Shown: piece after piece, positions 1 to 5,204 of the stretch
Layout of the letters: every line of letters starts with the position of its first letter
How positions within the stretch are numbered: position 1 is the stretch's first letter
DNA from: Alphaproteobacteria bacterium
GTDB lineage: Bacteria; Pseudomonadota; Alphaproteobacteria; Holosporales; Holosporaceae
NCBI GenBank assembly: GCA_016870135.1
Contig: VGCF01000049.1
Coordinates: forward strand, 1 to 5,288
Length of the DNA: 5,288 nucleotides
Direction of reading: 5' to 3'
Notes under the pieces: generated by a model
The model's input: the letters and a program-made list of their open reading frames with translations, nothing else
Told to the model about the DNA's origin: nothing
Databases searched by the model: none
Made by a program: the position numbers and the translations under genes

Positions 1-120
1 GCATTGGGCAGTGGTGCGGATGTTGCAGCGGTTAATCGCTTGCTGGACCAATTTTTTCAGATGCAAAAAGTGATGAAGTCCTTGAAGCAACAGCCCCCTA
101 GAAAAGGATTTCGATCGTAA
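1..120 (+). CDS. ffh: Signal recognition particle GTPase Ffh, C-terminal end (partial)
   Basis: The frame is open from the first base to the TAA at 118-120 and gives 39 residues, beginning ALGSGADVAAVNRLLDQF and ending RKGFRS. This matches the end of the Ffh/SRP54 M domain, where an R-[IV]-A-x-GSG motif is followed by a VNxLLxQF helix and a Met-rich, basic tail (here MQKVMKSLKQ). Ffh binds 4.5S RNA and signal sequences of nascent membrane proteins and delivers ribosomes to FtsY at the inner membrane. The M domain is the part that contacts RNA and signal peptide. The NG GTPase domain lies outside the window, so the call rests on this short tail only. The following gene is recA, 118 bp downstream on the same strand with its own promoter, so the two are probably separate transcription units. 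Confidence 0.8.
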   Translation, partial: ALGSGADVAAVNRLLDQFFQMQKVMKSLKQQPPRKGFRS

Positions 121-156
121 TGTTTGAGGGCACTGTGCCACAGGATAACAGGCGCG

Positions 157-181
157 ATTACATCATTTTTATGTAATTTTT
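157..181 (+). terminator. AT-rich dyad: weak ffh terminator or recA operator
   Basis: ATTACAT (157-163) and ATGTAAT (171-177) form a perfect 7-bp inverted repeat around a 7-nt spacer, and a T run (177-181) follows. As RNA this is a weak hairpin with a U tail that could end ffh transcription. The same 21-bp dyad ends only 8 bp before the -35 box of the recA promoter, so it could instead be a binding site for a dimeric regulator. The sequence does not decide between these. Confidence 0.4.
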
Positions 182-185
182 AACA

Positions 186-214
186 TTGGACAAATGGTTT
201 TTTCATGATACTAT
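186..214 (+). promoter_or_regulatory. Sigma70-like promoter for recA
   Basis: TTGGAC (186-191) and TACTAT (209-214) are separated by 17 bp, matching the -35 and -10 boxes of a housekeeping promoter in 4 of 6 positions at the -10. Transcription would begin near 221 and leave a leader of about 18 nt. The ribosome site ahead of the recA ATG is weak, with only GGA at 231-233. Neither an Escherichia-type CTGT-N8-ACAG nor an alphaproteobacterial GTTC-N7-GTTC LexA box is visible between 121 and 238. Confidence 0.55.
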
Positions 215-238
215 TTTAAAAACATCAGATGGATCACC

Positions 239-1318
239 ATGAGTCGAGATCAAGCACTGCAAAGCGCCATACAACAAATCGAACGCGCTTTTGGAAAAGG
301 GTCCTTGTTGCGTTGGGGGGATCAGGGTAAAGTCGAAGATATCGAGGTTATTTCTACAGGATCTCTGGGCTTGGATTTGGCCTTGGGTATTGAGGGATTG
401 CCTTTGGGCCGTATCGTAGAAATTTATGGACCAGAAAGTTCTGGTAAAACCACATTGACGCTGCAAGTCATTGCTCAAGCTCAGAAAAAGGGTGGGGTCT
501 GTGCATTTATTGACGTAGAGCACGCCATGGACCCCACGTACGCCCGAAAACTGGGGGTGGCAGTGGAAGATTTATACATCTCTCAGCCCGATACAGGCGA
601 GCAAGCCTTGGAAATTGCGGACACCTTGGTGCGTTCCGGTGCCGTCAAGGTCGTCGTCATTGACAGTGTGGCTGCATTGGTTCCAAAGTCAGAGTTGGAA
701 GGGGATATGGGCGATTCCCACATGGGTTTACAAGCCCGATTAATGAGCCAGGCGTTACGAAAAATCACAGGATCCATTTCTCGATCCGGATGTTTAGTGA
801 TTTTTACCAATCAGATTCGTCAAAAAATAGGGGTGATGTTTGGTAATCCGGAAACCACCACGGGGGGTGTGGCCTTAAAGTTTTACGCCTCTGTGCGCCT
901 AGATATTCGACGCATCGGTGCCATCAAGGACAAAGAGGTTATTATTGGAAATCAGACGCGGGTTAAAGTGGTGAAAAATAAGATGGCTCCACCCTTTCGC
1001 GAGGCGCTGTTTGATATTATGTATGGCGAGGGAGTTTCGAAAACATCGGAATTAATTGATTTAGGGGTCAAGGCAGGATTACTGGAAAAATCCGGGTCGT
1101 GGTACTCATACAATGGTGAAAAGTTGGGTCAAGGTCGTGAATCTGTTCGAGATTTCTTATTGCGAAACACAGAAAAAGCCCTGATTTTAGAGCGCGCCAT
1201 TATGGATGAATTGCGGGTCAAGAGCTCTTTGCTAGAGCCCGCCCTGCAGAACAGAGAAAAAGGCGAGGTCATCGAGGCTTCATTTTTAGAAGAAGAGGAA
1301 GAATCGTCAGGCGATTAA
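239..1318 (+). CDS. recA: Recombinase RecA
   Basis: This is a full-length RecA of 359 residues (E. coli has 353). RecA forms ATP-dependent filaments on single-stranded DNA, catalyses strand exchange and acts as co-protease for LexA-type repressors. Visible motifs are the Walker A GPESSGKT (64-71, catalytic K70), catalytic E94 in DVEHAMDP, Walker B VVVIDSV (138-144, D142), loop L1 around EGDMGDSHMG (154-163), and loop L2 from NQIR to ETTTGG (191-210), which includes F201. K214 and R220 match the ATP-interface residues in KFYASVR. The C-terminal domain carries KSGSWYSYNGEKLGQGR (284-300) and the protein ends in an acidic tail (EEEEESSGD), as in other RecA proteins, where the tail restrains DNA binding. 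ATG 239 is chosen because it gives the normal N-terminus. The ATG at 229 is in another frame. No key residue is missing. A terminator 160 bp downstream separates it from dnaK. Confidence 0.98.
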   Translation: MSRDQALQSAIQQIERAFGKGSLLRWGDQGKVEDIEVISTGSLGLDLALGIEGLPLGRIVEIYGPESSGKTTLTLQVIAQAQKKGGVCAFIDVEHAMDPTYARKLGVAVEDLYISQPDTGEQALEIADTLVRSGAVKVVVIDSVAALVPKSELEGDMGDSHMGLQARLMSQALRKITGSISRSGCLVIFTNQIRQKIGVMFGNPETTTGGVALKFYASVRLDIRRIGAIKDKEVIIGNQTRVKVVKNKMAPPFREALFDIMYGEGVSKTSELIDLGVKAGLLEKSGSWYSYNGEKLGQGRESVRDFLLRNTEKALILERAIMDELRVKSSLLEPALQNREKGEVIEASFLEEEEESSGD

Positions 1319-1478
1319 TACTGTGCCCAGTGTGCTGGATTGGAGGCATGTCAAGTCAAAGACGAAAAAAGGGCATGCAGTGGGTAAGGAATATTCATGG
1401 GGAGGGGTAGGTCCACGATGGTGGGGCAATGGAAAAGACAAAAAGATCCAAAACAACGGGGTATACAGCCATTATACG

Positions 1479-1504
1479 ACGAGGGTGAAACAGCCCTCGT
1501 TTTT
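1479..1504 (+). terminator. Rho-independent terminator after recA
   Basis: ACGAGGG (1479-1485) and CCCTCGT (1494-1500) form a perfect 7-bp GC-rich stem with an 8-nt loop, followed directly by TTTT (TTTTT counting the last stem base). This is a textbook intrinsic terminator. It lies 160 bp after the recA stop and before the dnaK promoter. The recA-terminator interval (1319-1478) holds no gene I can support. Confidence 0.85.
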
Positions 1505-1525
1505 GGTTTACTGCACAGTTTGACC

Positions 1526-1554
1526 TTGAGTTTTTGGGTTTTGTTTTATACACT
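1526..1554 (+). promoter_or_regulatory. Putative dnaK promoter
   Basis: TTGAGT (1526-1531) and TACACT (1549-1554) are spaced by 17 bp and lie just after the recA terminator, giving a leader of about 35 nt for dnaK. The -35 reads CTTGAG with the preceding C at 1525, which resembles the CTTG core of alphaproteobacterial sigma32 (heat-shock) promoters. The -10 region TACACTAT is not a clear match to either the sigma32 or the sigma70 consensus. TTGACC at 1520-1525 is an alternative -35 but its spacing is poor. A heat-shock promoter is expected for dnaK but is not proven here. Confidence 0.45.
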
Positions 1555-1583
1555 ATGGGTATTGATAAAAAACATTTTTTAAC

Positions 1584-1590
1584 AAGGAGA
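1584..1590 (+). promoter_or_regulatory. Strong Shine-Dalgarno that fixes the dnaK start
   Basis: AAGGAGA sits five bases before ATG 1596, an ideal distance. It supports the upstream ATG over the in-frame ATG at 1620, which would give the shorter N-terminus MIGIDLG seen in many DnaK proteins but has no ribosome site of its own. Confidence 0.85.
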
Positions 1591-1595
1591 ATACA

Positions 1596-3470
1596 ATGAG
1601 CACAGTGCGCAAAGGACGAATGATCGGAATTGACTTGGGTACAACAAACTCTTGTGTAGCCATTATGGATAATGGTCAGCCTCGTGTTTTGGAAAATAGT
1701 GAGGGGATGCGTACTACGCCGTCTGTGGTGGCGTTAACAGATACGGGCGAGCTGTTGGTGGGGCAATCGGCAAAACGTCAAGCCGTCACCAATCCAGAAA
1801 ACACTTTGTTTGCCATCAAGCGATTTATTGGCCGGCGATTTGACAGCCCCATTACCCAGAAAGACATTAAAATATCGCCATACCGTATTGTGGCCGGCGA
1901 TAATGGGGATGCGTGGGTAGAGGCGCAAGGCAAAAAGTATAGTCCCAGCCAAATCAGCGCCTTTATTTTACAGAAAATGAAAGAAACGGCTGAAAAGTTT
2001 TTAGGTGAAAGCGTCACCGAGGCCGTGATTACCGTACCGGCCTATTTTGATGATGCCCAGCGTCAAGCCACCAAAGATGCGGGGCGCATTGCGGGTCTAG
2101 ATGTCAAGCGTATCATTAATGAACCCACGGCTGCGGCGTTGGCTTATGGCTTGGATAAACAGAAAAACGGCATTGTGGCGGTGTACGACTTGGGTGGTGG
2201 TACATTTGACGTGTCCATTTTGGAACTCAGCGACAATGTATTCGAGGTCAAGTCCACCAACGGTGACACCTTTTTAGGGGGTGAGGATTTTGACCAGTGC
2301 ATCGTGGATTTTTTGGCTAAAGAATTTGAAAAAAGCAATGGTATTGACTTGCGCAAAGATCGCTTGGCGTTACAACGGTTAAAAGAAGCCGCAGAAAAAG
2401 CCAAGATTGAACTGTCCAGTGCCATGAGTACGGATGTTAATTTGCCATTTATTACGGCTGATCATACCGGACCAAAGCATTTGCAAGTGAAAATGACGCG
2501 TTCTGGTCTAGAGAGCCTGGTAGCCCATTTGATCGAGCGCACATTGACCCCATGCAGAAATGCCTTAAAAGACGCTGGCATCAGCATCAATGAGATTTCC
2601 GAAGTCATTTTGGTGGGCGGCATGACCCGCATGCCAAAAGTAGTGGAGGCCGTCAAAGCCTTTTTCGGAAAAGATCCCCATCAGGGCGTGAATCCAGATG
2701 AGGTTGTGGCACTGGGGGCGGCCATCCAGGCAGGTATTTTGCAGGGAACGGTCAAAGAAGATTTGTTGTTGCTGGACGTAACGCCACTATCCTTGGGTAT
2801 CGAGACATTGGGTGGGGTGTTTACCCGCTTAATAGAGCGCAACACCACCATTCCAACCAAGAAATCTCAGGTTTTTTCTACAGCCGATGATAATCAGACA
2901 GCCGTGACCATCCGCGTATTTCAAGGCGAGCGTGAAATGGCGGCTGACAACAAATTATTGGGGCAGTTTGATCTGGTGGGTATTCGCTCTGCTCCGCGGG
3001 GACGCCCTCAAATAGAGGTCACCTTTGATATTGATGTGGATGGTTTGGTGCACGTTCTGGCCAAGGACAAAGACACCAATCAAGAGCAAAAAATTGAAAT
3101 TCGTTCTTCTGGTGGTTTAGATCCAGCAGAAATAGAAAAAATGATTGCCGAAGCGGCCGCCCACAAAACCGCAGATGAAGAGCGTAAAAAGCTGGTGGAA
3201 GCTAAAAATCATGGAGAGTCCGTCATTCATTCCGTAACCAAGCAATTGGATGAGGTCGAGGTTTCTGATGAGAAAAAGGGTCAAGTTGATCAAAAAATTC
3301 AAGATTTGCGCAAAGCCATGGATCATGATCAGCTAGAAGACATATCATCGTTAACCATTGATTTGACCAATGAAATAACGGAACTCGGTAAATTGCCAAA
3401 ACGTGAGGGCGCTCAGGATAACGCCGAGGTTATTAATGGTGAATCCCAAGACGTTTCATCTGACAATTAG
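1596..3470 (+). CDS. dnaK: Hsp70 chaperone DnaK
   Basis: This cytosolic ATP-dependent chaperone of 624 residues (E. coli 638) works with DnaJ and GrpE to bind and release unfolded segments of proteins. The nucleotide-binding domain (about 9-388) holds the three Hsp70 signatures: IDLGTTNS (12-19), VYDLGGGTFDVSIL (196-209) and VILVGGMTRMPKVVE (337-351). Catalytic K75, E176 and T203 align with E. coli K70, E171 and T199. The linker DLLLLD (389-394) leads to the substrate-binding beta domain, with arch positions L405 (Met in E. coli) and A430 and the pocket residue V437. An alpha-helical lid follows from about 508. The tail (GESQDVSSDN) lacks the EEVKD-like ending of E. coli DnaK. The N-terminus is about five residues longer than E. 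coli's. dnaJ does not follow, unlike the common dnaK-dnaJ order. Codons 555-567 are duplicated, nearly intact, at the end of the next gene. Confidence 0.98.
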   Translation: MSTVRKGRMIGIDLGTTNSCVAIMDNGQPRVLENSEGMRTTPSVVALTDTGELLVGQSAKRQAVTNPENTLFAIKRFIGRRFDSPITQKDIKISPYRIVAGDNGDAWVEAQGKKYSPSQISAFILQKMKETAEKFLGESVTEAVITVPAYFDDAQRQATKDAGRIAGLDVKRIINEPTAAALAYGLDKQKNGIVAVYDLGGGTFDVSILELSDNVFEVKSTNGDTFLGGEDFDQCIVDFLAKEFEKSNGIDLRKDRLALQRLKEAAEKAKIELSSAMSTDVNLPFITADHTGPKHLQVKMTRSGLESLVAHLIERTLTPCRNALKDAGISINEISEVILVGGMTRMPKVVEAVKAFFGKDPHQGVNPDEVVALGAAIQAGILQGTVKEDLLLLDVTPLSLGIETLGGVFTRLIERNTTIPTKKSQVFSTADDNQTAVTIRVFQGEREMAADNKLLGQFDLVGIRSAPRGRPQIEVTFDIDVDGLVHVLAKDKDTNQEQKIEIRSSGGLDPAEIEKMIAEAAAHKTADEERKKLVEAKNHGESVIHSVTKQLDEVEVSDEKKGQVDQKIQDLRKAMDHDQLEDISSLTIDLTNEITELGKLPKREGAQDNAEVINGESQDVSSDN

Positions 3471-3477
3471 TGTACTG

Positions 3478-3495
3478 CCCCCCCCCTTGGGGGGG
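3478..3495 (+). terminator. C9-TT-G7 homopolymer hairpin after dnaK
   Basis: Nine C, then TT, then seven G begin 7 bp past the dnaK stop. The arms can pair as a very GC-rich stem once the loop opens to four or more bases. No T tract follows (TCCTGTAAAA), so it is not a canonical intrinsic terminator. It could still pause or stop polymerase, or protect the dnaK mRNA 3' end. Homopolymer runs of this length are prone to slippage and to sequencing error, so the exact count may be unreliable. Confidence 0.4.
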
Positions 3496-3521
3496 TCCTG
3501 TAAAAACCTCTGTCTGTCAAG

Positions 3522-3542
3522 CTGTTGAAATATTTCCAACAG
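3522..3542. repeat. Inverted repeat CTGTTG / CAACAG
   Basis: CTGTTG (3522-3527) and CAACAG (3537-3542) are perfect complements. The 9-nt centre AAATATTTC can add three more A-T pairs if the last C is bulged. No T tract follows, so an operator-like site or mRNA hairpin is more likely than an intrinsic terminator. The function is unknown. Confidence 0.5.
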
Positions 3543-3599
3543 GGCTTGAATTATTTTCTATGGCGTCTTTTCAGCGAGTCAATCTAAGATGCGATCGAG

Positions 3600-3614
3600 A
3601 GGCATGCTATGCCT
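3600..3614. repeat. Short hairpin AGGCAT-GCT-ATGCCT
   Basis: A perfect 6-bp inverted repeat with a 3-nt loop lies in the middle of the spacer. It has no U tail and no gene next to it, so no role can be assigned. Confidence 0.45.
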
Positions 3615-3837
3615 ATACCTGTATTTGTGTTGAGAATTTTTATTATTTCTTTCCCCATCAACTTTTTATATCATCTTTTTTATGCTCTGGCTGTCTTTTG
3701 ATTCAGAACGCATTCAATCCTATCCTTACCCAGGGTGAATATTCGTTCTGATGGTTTTAGATGACAGAACCCATTATAAAGATCTGATTTCTGATTTTTT
3801 TGCAGCATCTTTTTAGAAATTTCTTACTATTTTTTTA

Positions 3838-3858
3838 TGACACTTTTGTGACATTTTG
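3838..3858 (+). repeat. Tandem direct repeat TGACA(C)TTTTG x2
   Basis: TGACACTTTTG (3838-3848) is followed at once by TGACATTTTG (3849-3858), which differs by one missing C. The pair lies about 110 bp upstream of the promoter of the repeat protein and just before a weaker promoter-like pair. It could be a paired regulator site or simple local duplication. Confidence 0.4.
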
Positions 3859-3967
3859 AACCTATTGTGAAAAATAACGCGCACAGTATTTTATTTTGAA
3901 TAAGTTGAGTTTTTTTTTAATAAAAGCAAACGCTTATCTCTATAAAAAATTCAATACCTATAAGAGT

Positions 3968-3996
3968 TTGTTTGTTTTTAAATTTATTACTATATA
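3968..3996 (+). promoter_or_regulatory. Sigma70-like promoter for the repeat-protein gene
   Basis: TTGTTT (3968-3973) and TATATA (3991-3996) are spaced by exactly 17 bp, in an AT-rich context typical of strong promoters. Transcription would start near 4003 and leave a leader of about 26 nt before ATG 4029. This argues against translation from the upstream in-frame TTG at 3972, which lies inside the promoter. Confidence 0.55.
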
Positions 3997-4028
3997 AATT
4001 TTTTTATAGCAAAAAAACAATAGAAAAA

Positions 4029-5117
4029 ATGAAAAAATTAACAGCAATTTTTTTAAGCGTCATTTTATTTGGTACGCTTAATACAGTACATTGTGTGGAA
4101 CGCAACAATGCGCCCAATAACAACACAGAACATGTCATTCCCAACACAGAACATGTCATTCTCAATGGTGGCAAAAAGGGTGGCGATCAACAAAACCAGG
4201 GGACAGATGATGCACATACTAATGTCAAGACATTAGATCTCAATCTCGATGCAGAAGCCAATCCCAATGCAGCATTCAATCTCCATGCGCCCAATAACAA
4301 CACAGAACATGTCATTCCCAACACAGAACCTGTCATTCCCAATGCAGCAAATTTCAATCCCAATGGTGGCGAAAAGGGTGGCGATCAACAAAACCAGGGG
4401 ACAGATGGTGCACATACTAATGTCAATGCATTAGCTTTCAATCCCAATGCAAAAGATCTCAATCCCAATGCACACAATACAAAGACCCATACGGATATTA
4501 AGCTGACAAAAGATACACATCAGCGGATTGCTAATAGAGTGGCGGGATTTTTAGATAACATATGGCGGAGGATGAGGTATGATAAGAAGCAGAATAAGAT
4601 CGATAAGATATATAATCACATAAGCAACGGTAATACAGTGAACCTGTTCGGTGGGCGCGTAAAGCAGCACATGCTCAGCCCCAGGGTCACTGGCTTGGGT
4701 TATCGTAAACCCGAAACACTGCATATTACGCTGCCTCAGGACCTTGCAGGTCGACACTTTACAGATCGTTTGCGTGGGTATTTTCGTGTATACTATGACC
4801 GTAACAACAACGGGCTTCAGATCGTTATACCGAAGAAACGTAGTCCAACCCGAAATGCTCTTCATATAAATGTGTTAAAATTTATTGGTGACAATGATGC
4901 TTGCGAACTAGACCAAATTCTAAATAACGGGTCTTTTGATATCTGTATAGATATCGACGTAAATGGTACAGTTCAATCTACGACACCCTCCCAGCAAAGC
5001 ACTTATCTAAATCATCAAAACCATCAAAGGCAAAGAGGATACCAAGGAGGGAGGATACCACGGGGGATACCAAGGTTTCTGATGGGGAAAAGGGTTAAGT
5101 TGATCAAAAAAATGTAG
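4029..5117 (+). CDS. Exported Asn-rich repeat protein of unknown function
   Basis: I do not recognise this 362-residue protein. It starts with a Sec signal peptide (MKKLTAIFLSVILFGTLNTV), probably cut after VHC at 22. The region before C22 lacks a lipobox, so it is likely not a lipoprotein. Residues 28-149 are a nested, Asn-rich repeat: two copies of a 59-66 residue unit (APNNNTEHVIPNTE...), each made partly of heptapeptides such as NTEHVIP, NALAFNP and NAKDLNP. Residues 150-318 form a non-repetitive basic part, with a Lys/Arg-rich helix near 160-195 and alternating strand-like segments such as LHITLP, YFRVYYD and LQIVIP. The Gln/Gly/Arg-rich tail ends FLMGKRVKLIKKM, and codons 349-361 derive from a dnaK fragment read out of frame. 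ATG 4029 is preferred over TTG 3972 because it yields the signal peptide and lies below the promoter. Only a purine-rich AGAAAAA precedes it, so the ribosome site is weak. A periplasmic, surface or secreted location is inferred. Confidence 0.8.
   Translation: MKKLTAIFLSVILFGTLNTVHCVERNNAPNNNTEHVIPNTEHVILNGGKKGGDQQNQGTDDAHTNVKTLDLNLDAEANPNAAFNLHAPNNNTEHVIPNTEPVIPNAANFNPNGGEKGGDQQNQGTDGAHTNVNALAFNPNAKDLNPNAHNTKTHTDIKLTKDTHQRIANRVAGFLDNIWRRMRYDKKQNKIDKIYNHISNGNTVNLFGGRVKQHMLSPRVTGLGYRKPETLHITLPQDLAGRHFTDRLRGYFRVYYDRNNNGLQIVIPKKRSPTRNALHINVLKFIGDNDACELDQILNNGSFDICIDIDVNGTVQSTTPSQQSTYLNHQNHQRQRGYQGGRIPRGIPRFLMGKRVKLIKKM
4108..4284 (+). repeat. Long in-frame repeat, copy 1 (177 bp)
   Basis: This is the first copy of the duplicated coding unit. 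Its first 45 bp (4108-4152) are identical to 4285-4329. A second conserved block from AATGGTGGC (4164) to about 4225 matches 4362-4423 with few changes (offset 198). All length differences are multiples of three, so the reading frame is kept. It also contains a 21-bp tandem pair encoding NTEHVIP-NTEHVIL. Confidence 0.92.
4285..4476 (+). repeat. Long in-frame repeat, copy 2 (about 192 bp)
   Basis: The second copy directly follows the first. It differs by one extra 21-bp unit (NAANFNP) inserted before the GGEKGGDQQNQG block. It ends in two more 21-bp units with the pattern AATGCA-N9-AATCCC, encoding NALAFNP and NAKDLNP. The arrangement shows gain or loss of 21-bp units inside a larger duplication. 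Confidence 0.9.
5037..5072 (+). repeat. Three direct copies of GGATACCA
   Basis: GGATACCA occurs at 5037-5044, 5053-5060 and 5065-5072, spaced by 16 and 12 bp, within the 3' end of the repeat-protein gene. Because the spacings are not all multiples of three, the copies are read in different frames (GYQ, then RIP, then GIP). The last copy abuts the dnaK-derived segment exactly. Confidence 0.7.
5073..5111 (+). repeat. Dispersed duplicate of an internal dnaK segment
   Basis: This 39-bp stretch matches dnaK 3259-3297 at 36 of 39 positions with no gaps, on the same strand. The three differences are all transitions, at 5085, 5087 and 5096. In dnaK the segment encodes lid-domain residues around VSDEKKGQVDQ. 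Here the host frame is shifted and it reads RFLMGKRVKLIKK. Read in the dnaK frame, the C-to-T change at 5096 makes a TAA stop. The match supplies nearly all of the last 14 codons of the gene. Confidence 0.88.
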
Positions 5118-5148
5118 CAAACAAACACTAATCCATAAAATCTGGTAT

Positions 5149-5180
5149 AAAAATGCCACCATACATTTATTGATGGTGGC
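5149..5180 (-). terminator. Hairpin with T tract, terminator-like on the minus strand
   Basis: GCCACCAT (5155-5162) and ATGGTGGC (5173-5180) form a perfect 8-bp stem with a 10-nt loop. On the plus strand no T run follows. On the minus strand the stem is followed by ATTTTTATA, the usual layout of an intrinsic terminator. It could end a leftward gene entering from beyond the right edge. It may also stabilise the 3' end of the repeat-protein mRNA, 37 bp after its stop. Confidence 0.55.
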
Positions 5181-5204
5181 GATCAATAGGTCTTTGGGGA
5201 CAGA
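5175..5204 (+). repeat. Decayed fragment of the coding repeat, outside the gene
   Basis: GGTGGCGATCAA (5175-5186) and GGGGACAGA (5196-5204) are both identical to blocks in the coding repeat (4377-4388 and 4397-4405). They are in the same order and almost the same spacing (9 instead of 8 nt). The intervening bases have diverged. This looks like a remnant of a third repeat copy or a displaced piece of one, and its left end forms the right arm of the hairpin at 5155-5180. Confidence 0.6.

Larger units (their letters stand above)
3471..4028. other. Gene-free AT-rich spacer between dnaK and the repeat protein
   Basis: This 558-bp stretch becomes strongly AT-rich from about 3640. I find no supported gene. 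A GTG-initiated frame at 3470-3751 has no ribosome site, starts inside the dnaK stop codon, reads through the C9/G7 hairpin and gives a cysteine- and phenylalanine-rich product unlike any family I know. The spacer holds the homopolymer hairpin, two small perfect palindromes (3522-3542 and 3600-3614), a TCTGATT tandem pair (3783-3796), a TGACA-type direct repeat (3838-3858), a weak promoter-like pair TTGTGA-N16-TATTTT (3865-3892) and the better promoter at 3968-3996. It may be decayed former coding DNA, or a long regulatory leader region. Confidence 0.6.

Noticed and set aside
133..143. CTGTGCCACAG upstream of recA, resembling a LexA half-site pair.
   Set aside because: The half-sites are 3 bp apart rather than 8 and the site lies 43 bp upstream of the -35 box. 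The next ACAG (148-151) gives 11 bp, which also does not fit.
1323..1523. A 66-codon GTG-started frame just after recA, at the place where recX may occur.
   Set aside because: It has no ribosome site, shows none of the helical repeats of RecX, reads through the terminator and has biased Trp/Gly/Lys content typical of a chance frame.
1397..1582. A 61-codon frame between recA and dnaK with AAGGA six bases before its ATG and a hydrophobic C-terminal half.
   Set aside because: It runs through the recA terminator and the dnaK promoter, so an mRNA carrying it would rarely be complete. It also resembles no known protein. The ribosome site is good, so it is not fully excluded.
3470..3751. A 93-codon frame starting GTG inside the dnaK stop codon.
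   Set aside because: It has no ribosome site, reads through the C9/G7 tract and has an erratic composition. It is most likely spurious.
3972..4028. A 19-residue N-terminal extension of the exported protein from TTG 3972.
   Set aside because: The TTG lies inside the promoter, and ATG 4029 gives a clean signal peptide beginning MKKLTAIF.
4080..4097. Lipoprotein signal with Cys at residue 22 of the exported protein.
   Set aside because: The residues before Cys are T-V-H, which do not fit a lipobox (small residue at -1, usually Leu at -3).
4108..4476. Repeats considered as a CRISPR array.
   Set aside because: They are in-frame coding repeats in an open frame, of uneven length, with no unique spacers of constant size.
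3966..5126. GTTTGTTTG (3966-3974) and CAAACAAAC (5118-5126) flank the exported-protein gene as inverted repeats, suggesting mobile-element ends.
   Set aside because: They are only nine low-complexity bases, one overlaps the promoter, and there is no transposase or target-site duplication.
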